A stretch of 64,000 nt of DNA from Polymorphum gilvum SL003B-26A1 (GCF_000192745.1 NC_015259.1:4417001-4481000); one strand, 5' to 3'. Positions 24,336 to 32,420 are shown, counted from the stretch's first letter. Notes: generated by a model not told the origin, from the letters alone. Numbers and translations: made by a program.

Positions 24336-25901
24336 CTATTCCGAGGTTGCCATGCCAAGGCGTCCCAACACCCGCCGCTCGACCACCACGACCAGTTGAT
24401 AGAACACCACCGACAAGATCACCGAAACGGCGGCGACGGACCAGATCATGCCGTAGTCGAGATAGCCGCGCGACTGGTTCAGCAGGTTGCCGATCCCGCG
24501 CCCCGTGGCCAGCCATTCGGCGATCATCACGCCAAGCAGCGCGCGTGGCACCGTCAGCCGCGTTGCGGCAAAGAGGTAGGGCAGAGAGGCCGGGATCGTC
24601 ACCATGCGCAGTTCCGTCCAGCGGCTGGCCCCATAGGCGCGCGGCAGGTCCTCGGCGCTGCGCGGCACCAGGGCAAGGCCCTGCGCCAGCGTGACGAAGG
24701 CCGGGAAGAAGGTGACGGATATGGTGATCCACAGCGTCAGCGACGTGCCGCGCCCGAGGATCAGCACCAGCAGCGGCGTCAGGGCGACCAGGGGCATGGT
24801 CTGGGTGATGAGCGCCACGGGCATGAAGCCTGAGATGAAGCGGGGCGACAGTTTCGACAGGATCGCCAGCGCAAAGGCAAAGGCCAACCCGGCCACCATC
24901 CCGATGAAGGTGATGGGCAGGGTTTGCGCCAGGGCGGCCAGCAGCTTGGCCTGTGCGGTTTCGGCAGACGGCGCGAGAAAGAGATAGGTGAAAACGTCGC
25001 CCGGTGTCTTGGCGATCATCGAGGGCGCGCCGCTGAGCTTGATCAGCGCCCACCACAGCGCAAACGGCAGGGCGACGGACGCCAGCGCCATGCCGATGCG
25101 CGCCCAAAGCGGGCCGCTGTCACCCTTGCCCGTGGGCACGGCGGCGTTCAGCGTCACCGCCTTGGTCGCGCCCAGCAGCTTTCGCGACAACAGCGCGAAG
25201 CCGGCATAGCTGAGCCCGGCGATCAGCGTTGCGATCAGTCCGATGCCCCAGAGGCGATCCGGCTCGCCCCGCCCCAATGACCCCAGCAGGTAAGTGCCAA
25301 GGCCCCAGCGCCCGCCGCCGCCGAACTCGGCCAGGATGGCGCCCAGCACGGCGTTGGGCGCGGCGATGCGCAGACCGGCGAGGATCGACGGCACCGCGCC
25401 GCGAAACTGCACCAGCCGCAGCACCTGCCAGCGCGAGCCGCCATAGGCGCGCACGACGTCTTTGGCGCGGCTGTCGGCCTGCGCGATGCCGATCACGGTG
25501 GCGGTCATGGTGACGAAATAGACGCCCAAAGCGGCCAGCGTGATGCGGGGCGCCATACCCGACAGGGTCAGCGCCAGGATCGGCGCAATGGCGATGGGCG
25601 GCAGGGCGAATGCGGCGATGTTGATGCCCCGGAACAGCCGCAGCATGGGCGGCGACAGGGCAAAGATCACCCCCGCCGCGACGGCCACCACGTTGCCGAT
25701 CACGAACCCCGCGACCGAGGCTTGCAGCGTGGCTATGATGTGGCCGGGGTAGTCGCCGCGATCCTGCCAAAGGCGGATCAGGATGTCGCTGGGTGGTGGC
25801 AAAGCCCCACCCGCGACCAGCCCCAATTGACCGATGACCTCCCACAAGAGCAAAAGGATCAGGGCGTTGCGCACCCCGGCAAAGCGTCTTTCAGCCGCCA
25901 T
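24336..25901 (-). CDS. ABC transporter permease, two fused permease domains
   Basis: A 521-residue integral membrane protein with two BPD-type permease domains in tandem, each with about six helices. EAA-like loops are DVVRAYGGSRWQVLRLV (about 147-163) and DLPRAYGASRWTELRMV (about 412-428). A single-domain permease of the SsuC/TauC/ThiX type is about 260 residues, so this is a double-length form in which one chain can supply both halves of the channel. It follows the ATPase gene with an 11-bp overlap and is the last gene of the operon. Substrate unknown; the binding protein is NMT1/THI5-like, which suggests a pyrimidine or other small heterocycle. Confidence 0.88.
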   Translation of the reverse strand: MAAERRFAGVRNALILLLLWEVIGQLGLVAGGALPPPSDILIRLWQDRGDYPGHIIATLQASVAGFVIGNVVAVAAGVIFALSPPMLRLFRGINIAAFALPPIAIAPILALTLSGMAPRITLAALGVYFVTMTATVIGIAQADSRAKDVVRAYGGSRWQVLRLVQFRGAVPSILAGLRIAAPNAVLGAILAEFGGGGRWGLGTYLLGSLGRGEPDRLWGIGLIATLIAGLSYAGFALLSRKLLGATKAVTLNAAVPTGKGDSGPLWARIGMALASVALPFALWWALIKLSGAPSMIAKTPGDVFTYLFLAPSAETAQAKLLAALAQTLPITFIGMVAGLAFAFALAILSKLSPRFISGFMPVALITQTMPLVALTPLLVLILGRGTSLTLWITISVTFFPAFVTLAQGLALVPRSAEDLPRAYGASRWTELRMVTIPASLPYLFAATRLTVPRALLGVMIAEWLATGRGIGNLLNQSRGYLDYGMIWSVAAVSVILSVVFYQLVVVVERRVLGRLGMATSE

Positions 25902-26655
25902 GCAGCACCTCGGCCACGTGATCGCAGACCTTGTGAAACGCCGGATCGGAAAACAGCGGCGGCTTGCGTGGCCGGTCGAACGGCACGTCGATCACATCCA
26001 CGATCCGCCCCGGCGCGGCGTGCATGACCACGACGCGATCGGCAAGGAACACCGCCTCGTCGATGCCATGCGTGACCAGCAGCGCGGTCGATCCGGTCTC
26101 GGCCCAGATGCGCTGCAATTCGACATTCATCTGGCGGCGCAGGATCTGGTCCAGCGCGCCAAAGGGCTCGTCCATGAACAAGACCTGCGGATGCGTCACC
26201 AGCGCCCGCGCGATGGCCACCCGCTGGCGCATCCCGCCGGACAACTCGCCCGGCAGGGAGTTTTCGTATCCCTTGAGGCCCACGAGGTCGATCATTGCCT
26301 GCACATGGCCCGCATCGGGTTTGCGGCGCAGCACCTCCAACGGCACCTCGATGTTGCGCCGCACCGACCGCCACGGCAACAGCGCCGCGTCCTGAAACGC
26401 GACGCCGGTGACGCCGTCCCGGGCGGCCGCCAGCGGAGGCTCACCCGCAATCCGCACCACCCCTGCATCAAGGCTTTCCAACCCCAGGGCGATGCGCATC
26501 ACGGTGGATTTGCCACAGCCTGACGGGCCGATGATCGCGGTGAATGTGCCCCGTGGGCAGGAAAGGGTCACGTCGCGCAACGCCTCGACGACCTTGCCCC
26601 GCCCGCTGAAGGTCTTGCTCACCCCGTCCAGCGAAATCCCGTCAGGCTGGATCAT
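25891..26655 (-). CDS. ABC transporter ATP-binding protein (SsuB/ThiZ type)
   Basis: A 254-residue nucleotide-binding protein: Walker A IIGPSGCGKST, Q-loop AFQDAALLPW, signature LSGGMRQRVAIARAL, Walker B VLFMDEPFGALD and switch His VTHGIDEAVFL. These belong to the taurine/nitrate/thiamine-precursor subgroup of importers. The start at 26655 shares a base with the binding-protein stop (TGATG). It powers the fused permease encoded next. Longer upstream frame is open but lies inside the binding-protein gene. Confidence 0.93.
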   Translation of the reverse strand: MIQPDGISLDGVSKTFSGRGKVVEALRDVTLSCPRGTFTAIIGPSGCGKSTVMRIALGLESLDAGVVRIAGEPPLAAARDGVTGVAFQDAALLPWRSVRRNIEVPLEVLRRKPDAGHVQAMIDLVGLKGYENSLPGELSGGMRQRVAIARALVTHPQVLFMDEPFGALDQILRRQMNVELQRIWAETGSTALLVTHGIDEAVFLADRVVVMHAAPGRIVDVIDVPFDRPRKPPLFSDPAFHKVCDHVAEVLHGG

Positions 26656-27617
26656 CAGACCTCCGCCAGAAGCGAGGTGTCGAACATGTCGGTGCTGCCC
26701 ACGATTCCGACCTCGCCAAGCGCGCTCAGGCACTTTTCGATGCCGTCCTCGGTCAGGGCAAAGTAGCCCTCGGGGCTTTCCATCAGCGGCTTTTGCGCAG
26801 TGTTGAAATAGACCTCGTTCTCGATCGACCGACCCGTGCCCTTGAAATGCGTGTCTGCGAATTTCGGCGGCCAGACCGTGGGATCGGCGAGGTTTTCCGC
26901 CCAGCCCTTGCGCGAGGCGCGCAGCCAGGCCACCAGCAGATCGCGCTTTTCAGCCAGCACCTGTTCGGTGACGACAACCGTGTCGTTATAGATCGTGTAG
27001 CCGAAATCATAGAGCAGGAAGGACGTGGCCTCTTCACCCGCCTGTTGAATCGTGAACGGCACGTTGGTGGTGAAATCGAGGCTGGCGTCGATCTCTCCCT
27101 TGACCAGCGGTGTCGGGTCATAGGCATAGGGCACGATGTTGACCTGCCCCGGCTCGATGCCGTTCATCTTCAGCATCGCCTCGACCGAGATCACGTTGAC
27201 CGGCGGCACGGCCAGCGTCTTGCCGATCAGGTCCTGCGGCGTATTGATCGGGTTTTTCGCCAGCGACACGATGCCGATGGGGTTCTTTTGATACTGCGCG
27301 CCGATGATCTTGAACGGCGCGCCCTGTTCGACGATCGCCTTGATGGTGGTGTCGGGCGTGGTCAGCGCCAGATCGGCGCGGCCCGCGATGATCGTGCTTT
27401 CGGGGATCACGTCCGGCCCGCCGGACAGGTATTCGAGGTCCAGGCCGGCCTCGGTGTAATATCCCTGATCCATGGCCAGGAAATAGCCTGCGAATTCGGC
27501 ATCGTTGATCCACGCGGCCTGCATGGTCAGCGGGGTGGCAGCCCGGGCGCGGAATGGCAGGGCCGAGGCGGCGAGACCGGCAGCGGCGGTGCCAAGGAAA
27601 CTGCGGCGATTGAGCAT
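26655..27617 (-). CDS. Tat-exported NMT1/THI5-like substrate-binding protein
   Basis: A 320-residue periplasmic binding protein with a twin-arginine signal (LNRRSFLGTAAAGLAASALP, cleavage near ARA-ATP). The mature protein begins LTMQAAWINDAEFAGYFLAM, the typical start of NMT1/THI5-like proteins, followed by GRADLALTTPD and YDPTPLVKGEIDA. Family members bind hydroxymethylpyrimidine precursors, riboflavin, sulfonates or nitrate-like ligands, so the ligand cannot be fixed by reading. Tat export suggests folding, perhaps with bound ligand, before export. It is the second gene of the operon, 24 bp after the MTHFS-like gene. Confidence 0.9.
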   Translation of the reverse strand: MLNRRSFLGTAAAGLAASALPFRARAATPLTMQAAWINDAEFAGYFLAMDQGYYTEAGLDLEYLSGGPDVIPESTIIAGRADLALTTPDTTIKAIVEQGAPFKIIGAQYQKNPIGIVSLAKNPINTPQDLIGKTLAVPPVNVISVEAMLKMNGIEPGQVNIVPYAYDPTPLVKGEIDASLDFTTNVPFTIQQAGEEATSFLLYDFGYTIYNDTVVVTEQVLAEKRDLLVAWLRASRKGWAENLADPTVWPPKFADTHFKGTGRSIENEVYFNTAQKPLMESPEGYFALTEDGIEKCLSALGEVGIVGSTDMFDTSLLAEV

Positions 27618-27641
27618 GGTCTTTTCTCCGTGTTGGGGATG

Positions 27642-28379
27642 TCAGGCGAGACCCTGCAGGCGCTGAAGCTCTTGCAAGGGTGGGGTTTCGTCTATTTGCT
27701 TGGGGTCGAGCAGCGGCCATTTCACCCCGCTGGGGCGTTTCGCCCGGCGTTCGACCACATGGGTGCCGCCGGGGGTGAAGATCTTGTCCACGAGGATGTC
27801 GGTTTCCGAGGGCTGCAACTGCTCCTCGACCAGCTGGATGTCATGCACCACCGCATGGACGGGCGTGGTTTCATCGACAAAACCAAGGTCGGTGAACATG
27901 CCCCATTCCAGGTCGAAGAACCCGTGCCCCTTGCCAAAGCGCACACCGTTCTTCGACACGGCGGAGGCCCCGGTGACGAGGTAGTCGAAGCGCCCCTTCT
28001 TCGAGATGTCCTCCAGCGTGACCGGCTCGCCGAAATGCTCCATCCCGTCGAGCCAGGCAGCATAGAGCGCGGCACCGGGAGGCACCTTGGCCGGGTCGAG
28101 ATAGAGGAACCCGCGATAGATGCCGTAGGTCGACATGACAAAGGGCTTGCCCGCCTCGATCATCCTGCGGCGCAGATCGACGAGGCAGTTGTCGGGCGTG
28201 ATGAAGGCAAAGCTGCTGGCCTGATAGGCCGGGTCCTGCACCAGATGGTCGGTGGCGGTTTCAGAGCCATCGAAATCCGGGATCACCTCGGCAAAGTTCA
28301 TGTGGAACCGGGTATCCGGCCTCGCCACCTCGTGCAGCTTCGTCCATATTCTTTCGCGGATCATCCTGGAGGACGTCAT
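27642..28379 (-). CDS. 5-formyltetrahydrofolate cyclo-ligase-like (MTHFS superfamily) protein
   Basis: A 245-residue protein with the MTHFS fold signature: an N-terminal IRERIWTKLHEVARPDTRFH helix, FITPDNCLVDLRRRMIEAGK, and the GKGHGFFDLEWGMF loop in place of the G-x-G-x-GYYD phosphate-binding motif, then TPVHAVVHDIQLV. True cyclo-ligases convert 5-formyl-THF to methenyl-THF with ATP. This longer, divergent form, located in a transporter operon, may act on another substrate. It is the first gene of the operon and is divergent from the RpiR regulator, with the operator between them. Confidence 0.8.
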   Translation of the reverse strand: MTSSRMIRERIWTKLHEVARPDTRFHMNFAEVIPDFDGSETATDHLVQDPAYQASSFAFITPDNCLVDLRRRMIEAGKPFVMSTYGIYRGFLYLDPAKVPPGAALYAAWLDGMEHFGEPVTLEDISKKGRFDYLVTGASAVSKNGVRFGKGHGFFDLEWGMFTDLGFVDETTPVHAVVHDIQLVEEQLQPSETDILVDKIFTPGGTHVVERRAKRPSGVKWPLLDPKQIDETPPLQELQRLQGLA

Positions 28380-28393
28380 CTTGCACCCCTTGT

Positions 28394-28430
28394 CGTTTCA
28401 CTGTTTCAATTCTGTGAAACGTGGGTTTCA
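28394..28430. promoter_or_regulatory. Probable RpiR-family operator in the divergent promoter region
   Basis: Inverted repeat CGTTTCAC (28394-28401) and GTGAAACG (28414-28421), arms 8 bp, spacer 12 bp. Two further GTTTCA half-sites occur at 28403-28408 and 28425-28430. It lies between the transporter operon and the regulator gene, which fits control of both by the RpiR protein; this is inferred. Confidence 0.72.
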
Positions 28431-28453
28431 TTCGTCAAGGGAATTCCGGTGAG

Positions 28454-29302
28454 ATGGCCTCCAGACTGATCCTGCGCATTCAGGAAAAATTCACCCGATT
28501 GACATCGAGCGAACAGAAAATCGCTTCTGTCCTGCTGGAAAATCAGGGGCTTGTGGAAACGCACACCGCGACAGAGCTTGCGTCTCTGGCCGGGGTATCA
28601 AAAGCGACGACTGCCCGTTTTTTCCGCACTTTGGGTTACGCGGATTTCGAGGAAGTGCGCATCCAAGCCCGCGACGAACGCAACAGCCGCGCGCCCTATG
28701 CACGATTCGACCCGAAACCCGAGGCCGCGTCGCTGGGCAGAACCCTGTCCGAACATCTGGCACTGGAAAGCCGCAACCTGTCACGCACCTTCGAGGAGAT
28801 GCGGTCCGACCTGCTGCCGGAAATCGCGAGCGTGCTGGAGAAGGCGCCGAACTTGTGGTTCCTCGGGTTTGGCGATGAATACGGGCTTGCACGGCTGGGG
28901 CGCACCATGTTCACACGGTTGCGCCATGGCGTGCACCAGATCGAAGGGGCCGGGCAGGATTGGGCGGCGGAACTGGCGATGACCGGCCCGCGCGATGCGC
29001 TGATCCTGCTGACGTTCGAGCCGCGCCCCCGGCTGTTGCCGGTTCTGTTGAAACACGCCCGCACAACGCGGATGCGGGTCATCACGATCACCGATCATGC
29101 CTATGCCGCGCAGGCGCAGCGCTTTTCGGATTTCGTGCTGCCGTGCCACATCGCCAGCTACGGCATCCTGCCGACCCATGCGACGATGATTTCGATGCTG
29201 CGGCTGCTGGCGCTGTCCTACCTCGGGGAAAACCCCGACGCCGTCAGCCAACGCATCGCCACGCTGGATGCCATCAACGAGGAACTCGACCTGTCGGAAT
29301 GA
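28454..29302 (+). CDS. MurR/RpiR-family transcriptional regulator
   Basis: A 282-residue regulator. The N-terminal HTH_6 domain (about 1-75) has RIQEKFTRLTSSEQKIASVL and ELASLAGVSKATTARFFRTL. The C-terminal SIS domain (about 120-265) has NLWFLGFGDEYGLARLGR and RDALILLTFEPRPRLLPVL, then VITITDHAYAAQAQRFSDF. SIS domains usually sense phosphosugars, but RpiR-like proteins also control other pathways. The start at 28454 (ATG after GGTGAG) fits the HTH start; a GTG at 28421 would lie inside the operator. Divergent from the transporter operon that it probably controls. Codon use seems less GC-biased than in the core genes to the right. Confidence 0.9.
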   Translation: MASRLILRIQEKFTRLTSSEQKIASVLLENQGLVETHTATELASLAGVSKATTARFFRTLGYADFEEVRIQARDERNSRAPYARFDPKPEAASLGRTLSEHLALESRNLSRTFEEMRSDLLPEIASVLEKAPNLWFLGFGDEYGLARLGRTMFTRLRHGVHQIEGAGQDWAAELAMTGPRDALILLTFEPRPRLLPVLLKHARTTRMRVITITDHAYAAQAQRFSDFVLPCHIASYGILPTHATMISMLRLLALSYLGENPDAVSQRIATLDAINEELDLSE

Positions 29303-29797
29303 ACACGAGCAAAGGACTGCCGATGCCGCAGTAGAGATGCAATCCGCATGCGCTTGGCGTTCTGCTGAAAGCCCTGGGTTTCTTGTATCAGAAAGTCGAG
29401 ATAGTCGTGACCGGCCCTCTGCGGACATTGGTACAGAACGCGGCGAACGACCGATTTCCGCCCATCCTGCAGAATTTTGACGTGTGCTGCACCGCAGCAA
29501 CCGGCACGCTGAACGAGACCTACGGACCGGCGAACGTTCGATTCCTGTTCCATCTCGCCGAACGCGACTCCGGTCGAAGTGTTTAGGTTGGCCTACAGGA
29601 AAATCCCTTACTTACAGTGCATTGCAAGAAATTCACTAAATCGGCGCAGTCATCAGGTTCAGAGAATAGCCGGACAAGAGAACGGATTTTGGGCCGACAG
29701 CCGATAAAGCGGTGTTCAGCCTGTCCCGCAAACCCCTTTGAAAACACGACAAAATTCGGCTGCAGCCGGATCGGGAGAACGCTTTCGCGAGGGCAAG
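29303..29797. other. Intergenic region between the RpiR gene and tRNA-Ser
   Basis: No credible gene in 495 bases. Around 29400-29560 the sequence (with TGCGGACATTGG at 29420) again resembles intergenic mosaic sequence seen in Rhodobacteraceae. The part from 29580 to 29797 is less GC-rich, ending just before the 3' end of the tRNA. This is the border zone between accessory and core DNA. Confidence 0.4.
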
Positions 29798-29887
29798 TGG
29801 CGGAGAGAGAGGGATTCGAACCCTCGGTACGGTTGCCCGCACAACGGTTTTCGAGACCGCCCCGTTCAACCACTCCGGCACCTCTCC
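29798..29887 (-). tRNA. tRNA-Ser(CGA)
   Basis: Ninety nucleotides including an encoded CCA. The acceptor 5' strand is GGAGAGG, paired with TCTCTCC (one G-T pair), discriminator G. The anticodon loop is CTCGAAA, giving anticodon CGA. A long variable arm (about TTGTGCGGGCAA) as in serine tRNAs is followed by a T arm GAGGG-TTCGAAT-CCCTC. The 3' end faces the accessory region on the left, the arrangement typical of tRNA-targeted islands. Confidence 0.93.
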
Positions 29888-30195
29888 GCGGCACTCAAGA
29901 TCGGGGCCTCGAGTGGCGCGGAACATAGACAAGGCGGCGGGCGCCCGCAAGAGGGTCGCACGCGGCTTTTTGCATTTTCCCGACCGACCGCGGACGACGG
30001 CGCAGATCCCGGGCAACCCGAGTCCTTCCGGCGCAACCACGGACGGCAAGGCGTGGGCGCAACCGCGGACGGCAAGGCGTGGGCGCAACCGCGCGCAGGC
30101 GACGCGACCCAGGACGCGAGAGGGGTACGCGAGAGGAAGCGCGCGCCAGAGAGCACGAAAGAGCAGGATTTGCCCGTCGGACGCCCAGTTCTTCA
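29888..30195. other. Region upstream of rplU containing a short tandem repeat
   Basis: About 300 bases with no gene that I can support. The clearest structure is a 26-bp unit repeated head to tail at 30041-30066 and 30067-30092 (unit begins GGACGGCAAGGCGTGGGC), with a partial copy before it (GCGCAACCAC at 30031-30040). The promoter of rplU lies just downstream. Confidence 0.5.
30041..30092. repeat. Perfect 2 x 26-bp tandem repeat
   Basis: Two identical 26-bp copies, unit starting GGACGGCAAGGCGTG, in the tRNA-Ser/rplU intergenic region. The copy number may vary between strains. No coding role is apparent. Confidence 0.85.
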
Positions 30196-30223
30196 TTGAC
30201 TTGGGGCCCGCCCTGACTATAGT
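30196..30223 (+). promoter_or_regulatory. Sigma-70-type promoter of rplU-rpmA
   Basis: TTGACT (30196-30201), 16-bp spacer, TATAGT (30218-30223). Good match to the housekeeping consensus, about 200 bp before rplU, leaving a long leader. Confidence 0.65.
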
Positions 30224-30239
30224 GCGGCTTCCTGAAAGT

Positions 30240-30266
30240 GGCGGTCCCTCGCGGGTGCCGCCTTTT
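30240..30266 (+). terminator. Hairpin with T-run in the rplU leader (possible attenuator)
   Basis: GGCGG (30240-30244) pairs with CCGCC (30258-30262), and the inner CCTCGCGGG part can fold further; TTTT follows at 30263-30266. It lies about 17 bp after the -10 box and 165 bp before rplU. This fits an attenuator or L21-type leader element, but no regulatory partner is visible. Confidence 0.45.
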
Positions 30267-30429
30267 CTGCTGTTCGAGGCCTGACCGGACACGGGGAAAA
30301 CCGCCAGCGGCGCCCCCCTCGAAGCCGGTCGCAAAGAGCTCCGCTGTCGCTGTCCTGCCTGCGTGTGCGGGCCGCGCGCGGAACCGCCGAAGGACGCCAG
30401 ACACGAACGAAAAGAAGGACGTGCGAGAC

Positions 30430-30807
30430 ATGTTCGCAGTGATCAAGACCGGCGGCAAGCAGTACACCGTCGCCGCCGACGACCTCCTGAAGGTCGAGAA
30501 GCTCGATGCCGAAGCCGGCAGCACCGTCACCTTCGGCGAGGTGCTGATGATCGGCAACGGCGCAGAAACCACCGTCGGTGCGCCGCTTGTGGAGGGCGCT
30601 TCCGTGACCGCGGAAGTCGTCGACCAGGGCCGCACCCGCAAGATCATCGTCTTCAAGAAGCGCCGCCGCCAGAATTCGCGTCGCCGCAACGGACATCGCC
30701 AGGCCTACACGCTCGTCAAGATCACCGATATCCTGGCAGCAGGCGCAAAGCCGGCGAAGAAGCGCGCATCGAAGAAGGCCGAGACCGAGGAAGCCGCTGG
30801 CGAGTGA
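30430..30807 (+). CDS. rplU: 50S ribosomal protein L21
   Basis: A 125-residue L21: start [14 protein letters not shown], then [33 protein letters not shown] and [14 protein letters not shown], the basic 23S-binding block. A C-terminal extension rich in Ala, Lys and Glu (about 20 residues) is common in Alphaproteobacteria. It binds 23S rRNA in the large subunit. First gene of the rplU-rpmA operon, with a promoter about 210 bp upstream. The start is fixed by the universally conserved MFAVI. Confidence 0.97.
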   Translation: MFAVIKTGGKQYTVAADDLLKVEKLDAEAGSTVTFGEVLMIGNGAETTVGAPLVEGASVTAEVVDQGRTRKIIVFKKRRRQNSRRRNGHRQAYTLVKITDILAAGAKPAKKRASKKAETEEAAGE

Positions 30808-30856
30808 TCGCCGCACCTTCGGTCGCAACTGAACAGGTAAGACGAGGAGTTTCGTC

Positions 30857-31126
30857 ATGGCACACAAGAAAGCAGGCGGTTCGTCCCGCAACGGCCGCGA
30901 CTCCGCCGGCCGCCGTCTCGGCATCAAGAAGTTCGGCGGCGAAGCCGTGATTCCGGGCAACATCATCGCGCGTCAGCGCGGCACCACCTGGCATCCGGGC
31001 ACGGGCGTCGGCATGGGCAAGGACCACACCATCTTCGCGACCGTCGAGGGCAAGGTGGAGTTCCAACCGAAAGCCAACGGCCGAACCTTCATCAACGTGC
31101 TCCCGGCAGCGGTAGCAGCGGAGTAA
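30857..31126 (+). CDS. rpmA: 50S ribosomal protein L27
   Basis: An 89-residue L27 with the canonical start [20 protein letters not shown], then [20 protein letters not shown] and [20 protein letters not shown]27 lies near the peptidyl transferase centre and its N-terminus reaches the tRNA ends. GAGGAG lies eight bases before the ATG. Forty-nine bases separate it from rplU, and a strong terminator follows, so these two genes form the whole operon. Confidence 0.97.
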   Translation: MAHKKAGGSSRNGRDSAGRRLGIKKFGGEAVIPGNIIARQRGTTWHPGTGVGMGKDHTIFATVEGKVEFQPKANGRTFINVLPAAVAAE

Positions 31127-31197
31127 CGCCGAGTGATCCCAGGAATCGCCGGCGTCCCATCGACCCGGCGGTTCTGGCGAACCGGTCAAAGTTCACG

Positions 31198-31226
31198 GGG
31201 GAGATGGGTCGCCATCTCCCCTTTTT
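31198..31226 (+). terminator. Rho-independent terminator of rplU-rpmA
   Basis: Ten-base-pair perfect stem GGGGAGATGG/CCATCTCCCC with loop GTCG, followed by TTTTTCTTT. Confidence 0.9.
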
Positions 31227-31251
31227 CTTTGCACTTTGATCGGAGCGTACC

Positions 31252-31857
31252 ATGGTTGTCGAAAGCGAAGGACCCTTAGAGGAAAGTTGTCTCGGCGCGG
31301 CCGTGCTGCCGCAGGAAACCGCCCGGATCCGGCTCGACCAGCCGCGAACGGACGACCTGGCCGACATCGTGTTCCTGGCCAACAACCGCAAGATCGCCGC
31401 CAACCTGGCGACCATGCCCCACCCCTTCTCCGGCGACGACGCGCGCCGGCTCGTGCAGCGCGGCCAGGCAACCTCGGCCGACGCCGCCCTCTATGCCATC
31501 CGCCTGAAGTCTACCGGCCGCTTCATCGGCGTCGCCAAATATGGCAGCACCGAGCCCGGCGGGCCGGTGCATGTCGGCTACTGGCTCGGCGAGCCGTTCT
31601 GGGGCAACGGCCATGCCACCGAAGCCGTGCAGGCGCTGGTCGACCAGGCGTTCTCCTGCGGCTCGATGAACGAGCTCGCGGCCGCCTGCCGGGTCACCAA
31701 CCCCGCCTCGCGGCGGGTGCTGGTGAAGTGCGGCTTCCAGTACCGCGACCAGGCGATGATCCGCTCGCTGGCCGCCGGCGGCAGCGTGCCGATCGAGCGC
31801 TACGGCCTCGAACGGTCGATCTGGCGTGCGCTCAAGCGCTGGGGGAGATCGGCATGA
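31252..31857 (+). CDS. GNAT-family N-acetyltransferase (RimJ/RimL type), first of three
   Basis: A 201-residue Acetyltransf_3-type protein: IRLDQPRTDDLADIVFLANN, a MPHPFSGDDARR segment, HVGYWLGEPFWGNGHATEAV (the acetyl-CoA-binding motif A region) and CRVTNPASRRVLVKCGFQY. Such enzymes transfer acetyl groups to N-termini or small amines; the substrate is not predictable. GGAG lies six bases before the ATG. It opens a three-gene GNAT series, each overlapping the next by ATGA, located between rpmA and obgE where Hyphomicrobiales commonly carry GNAT genes. Confidence 0.9.
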   Translation: MVVESEGPLEESCLGAAVLPQETARIRLDQPRTDDLADIVFLANNRKIAANLATMPHPFSGDDARRLVQRGQATSADAALYAIRLKSTGRFIGVAKYGSTEPGGPVHVGYWLGEPFWGNGHATEAVQALVDQAFSCGSMNELAAACRVTNPASRRVLVKCGFQYRDQAMIRSLAAGGSVPIERYGLERSIWRALKRWGRSA

Positions 31858-32420
31858 GCCTGCCCGTCCTGACCACGCGCCGGCTGGTCCTGCGGCCGTT
31901 GCAGGCGGACGACGCCGAGGCGGTCGCCGCCCTGTGCGGCCGAGACTTCGCGGTCGCCCGCTGGCTCACGAGCTGCAGCTGGCCCTATGAGGAGGGTGCG
32001 GCCGAGGCCTTCGTCACGGCAGCGCGCGCCGCCGACCCCGCCCGCGACGAGGCGGTGTTCGCGGTGACGCTGGGCGGCGTGTTGATCGGCAGCGTCGCGG
32101 TCCAAGCGCCCGGCGATCTCTCCGAGGCGCCGGACTGCCCGACGCTCGGCTACTGGATCGGCCGGCCGTTCCAGAGGGCCGGCTATTCGGCCGAGGCGGC
32201 GCAGGCGGCGCTCGACTGGGGCTTCGCCATGCACGCCTGCCCGGCGATCGCGGCACGCGCCTTCGAGGACAATGCCGCCTCGCGCGCCGTCCTGCGCCGG
32301 CTCGGCTTCCGTCCGGCAGCCAGGACGATGCGCTACGCGAAGGCACTGGACCGCAAGGTGCCCACCATCGTCATGCGGCTCGGGCGGGCCGACTTCGAGG
32401 CGCGGAGGATCGCGGCATGA
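31854..32420 (+). CDS. GNAT-family N-acetyltransferase, second of three
   Basis: A 188-residue GNAT protein: LTTRRLVLRPLQADDAEAVA, AVFAVTLGGVLIGSVAVQ, TLGYWIGRPFQRAGYSAEAA (acetyl-CoA-binding region) and ARAFEDNAASRAVLRRLGF. The start overlaps the previous stop by four bases and the stop overlaps the next start by four. It shares the fold and motif order with its two neighbours but differs clearly in sequence, so the series looks like old tandem duplication. Substrate unknown. Confidence 0.9.
   Translation: MSLPVLTTRRLVLRPLQADDAEAVAALCGRDFAVARWLTSCSWPYEEGAAEAFVTAARAADPARDEAVFAVTLGGVLIGSVAVQAPGDLSEAPDCPTLGYWIGRPFQRAGYSAEAAQAALDWGFAMHACPAIAARAFEDNAASRAVLRRLGFRPAARTMRYAKALDRKVPTIVMRLGRADFEARRIAA

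Noticed and set aside
29798-29820. Search for a copy of the tRNA-Ser 3' end as an attachment site within the window
   Set aside because: No second copy of the GGATTCGAACC-containing end was found by eye; one may exist further left, outside the window.
30041-30092. 26-bp tandem repeat considered as CRISPR or as a coding repeat
   Set aside because: The copies are directly adjacent without spacers, and no supported ORF covers them.
31236-32420. A long frame of 394 codons covering the first and second GNAT genes
   Set aside because: Its first 200 codons are out of frame with the clear first GNAT gene; only the part from 31854 is a real protein.
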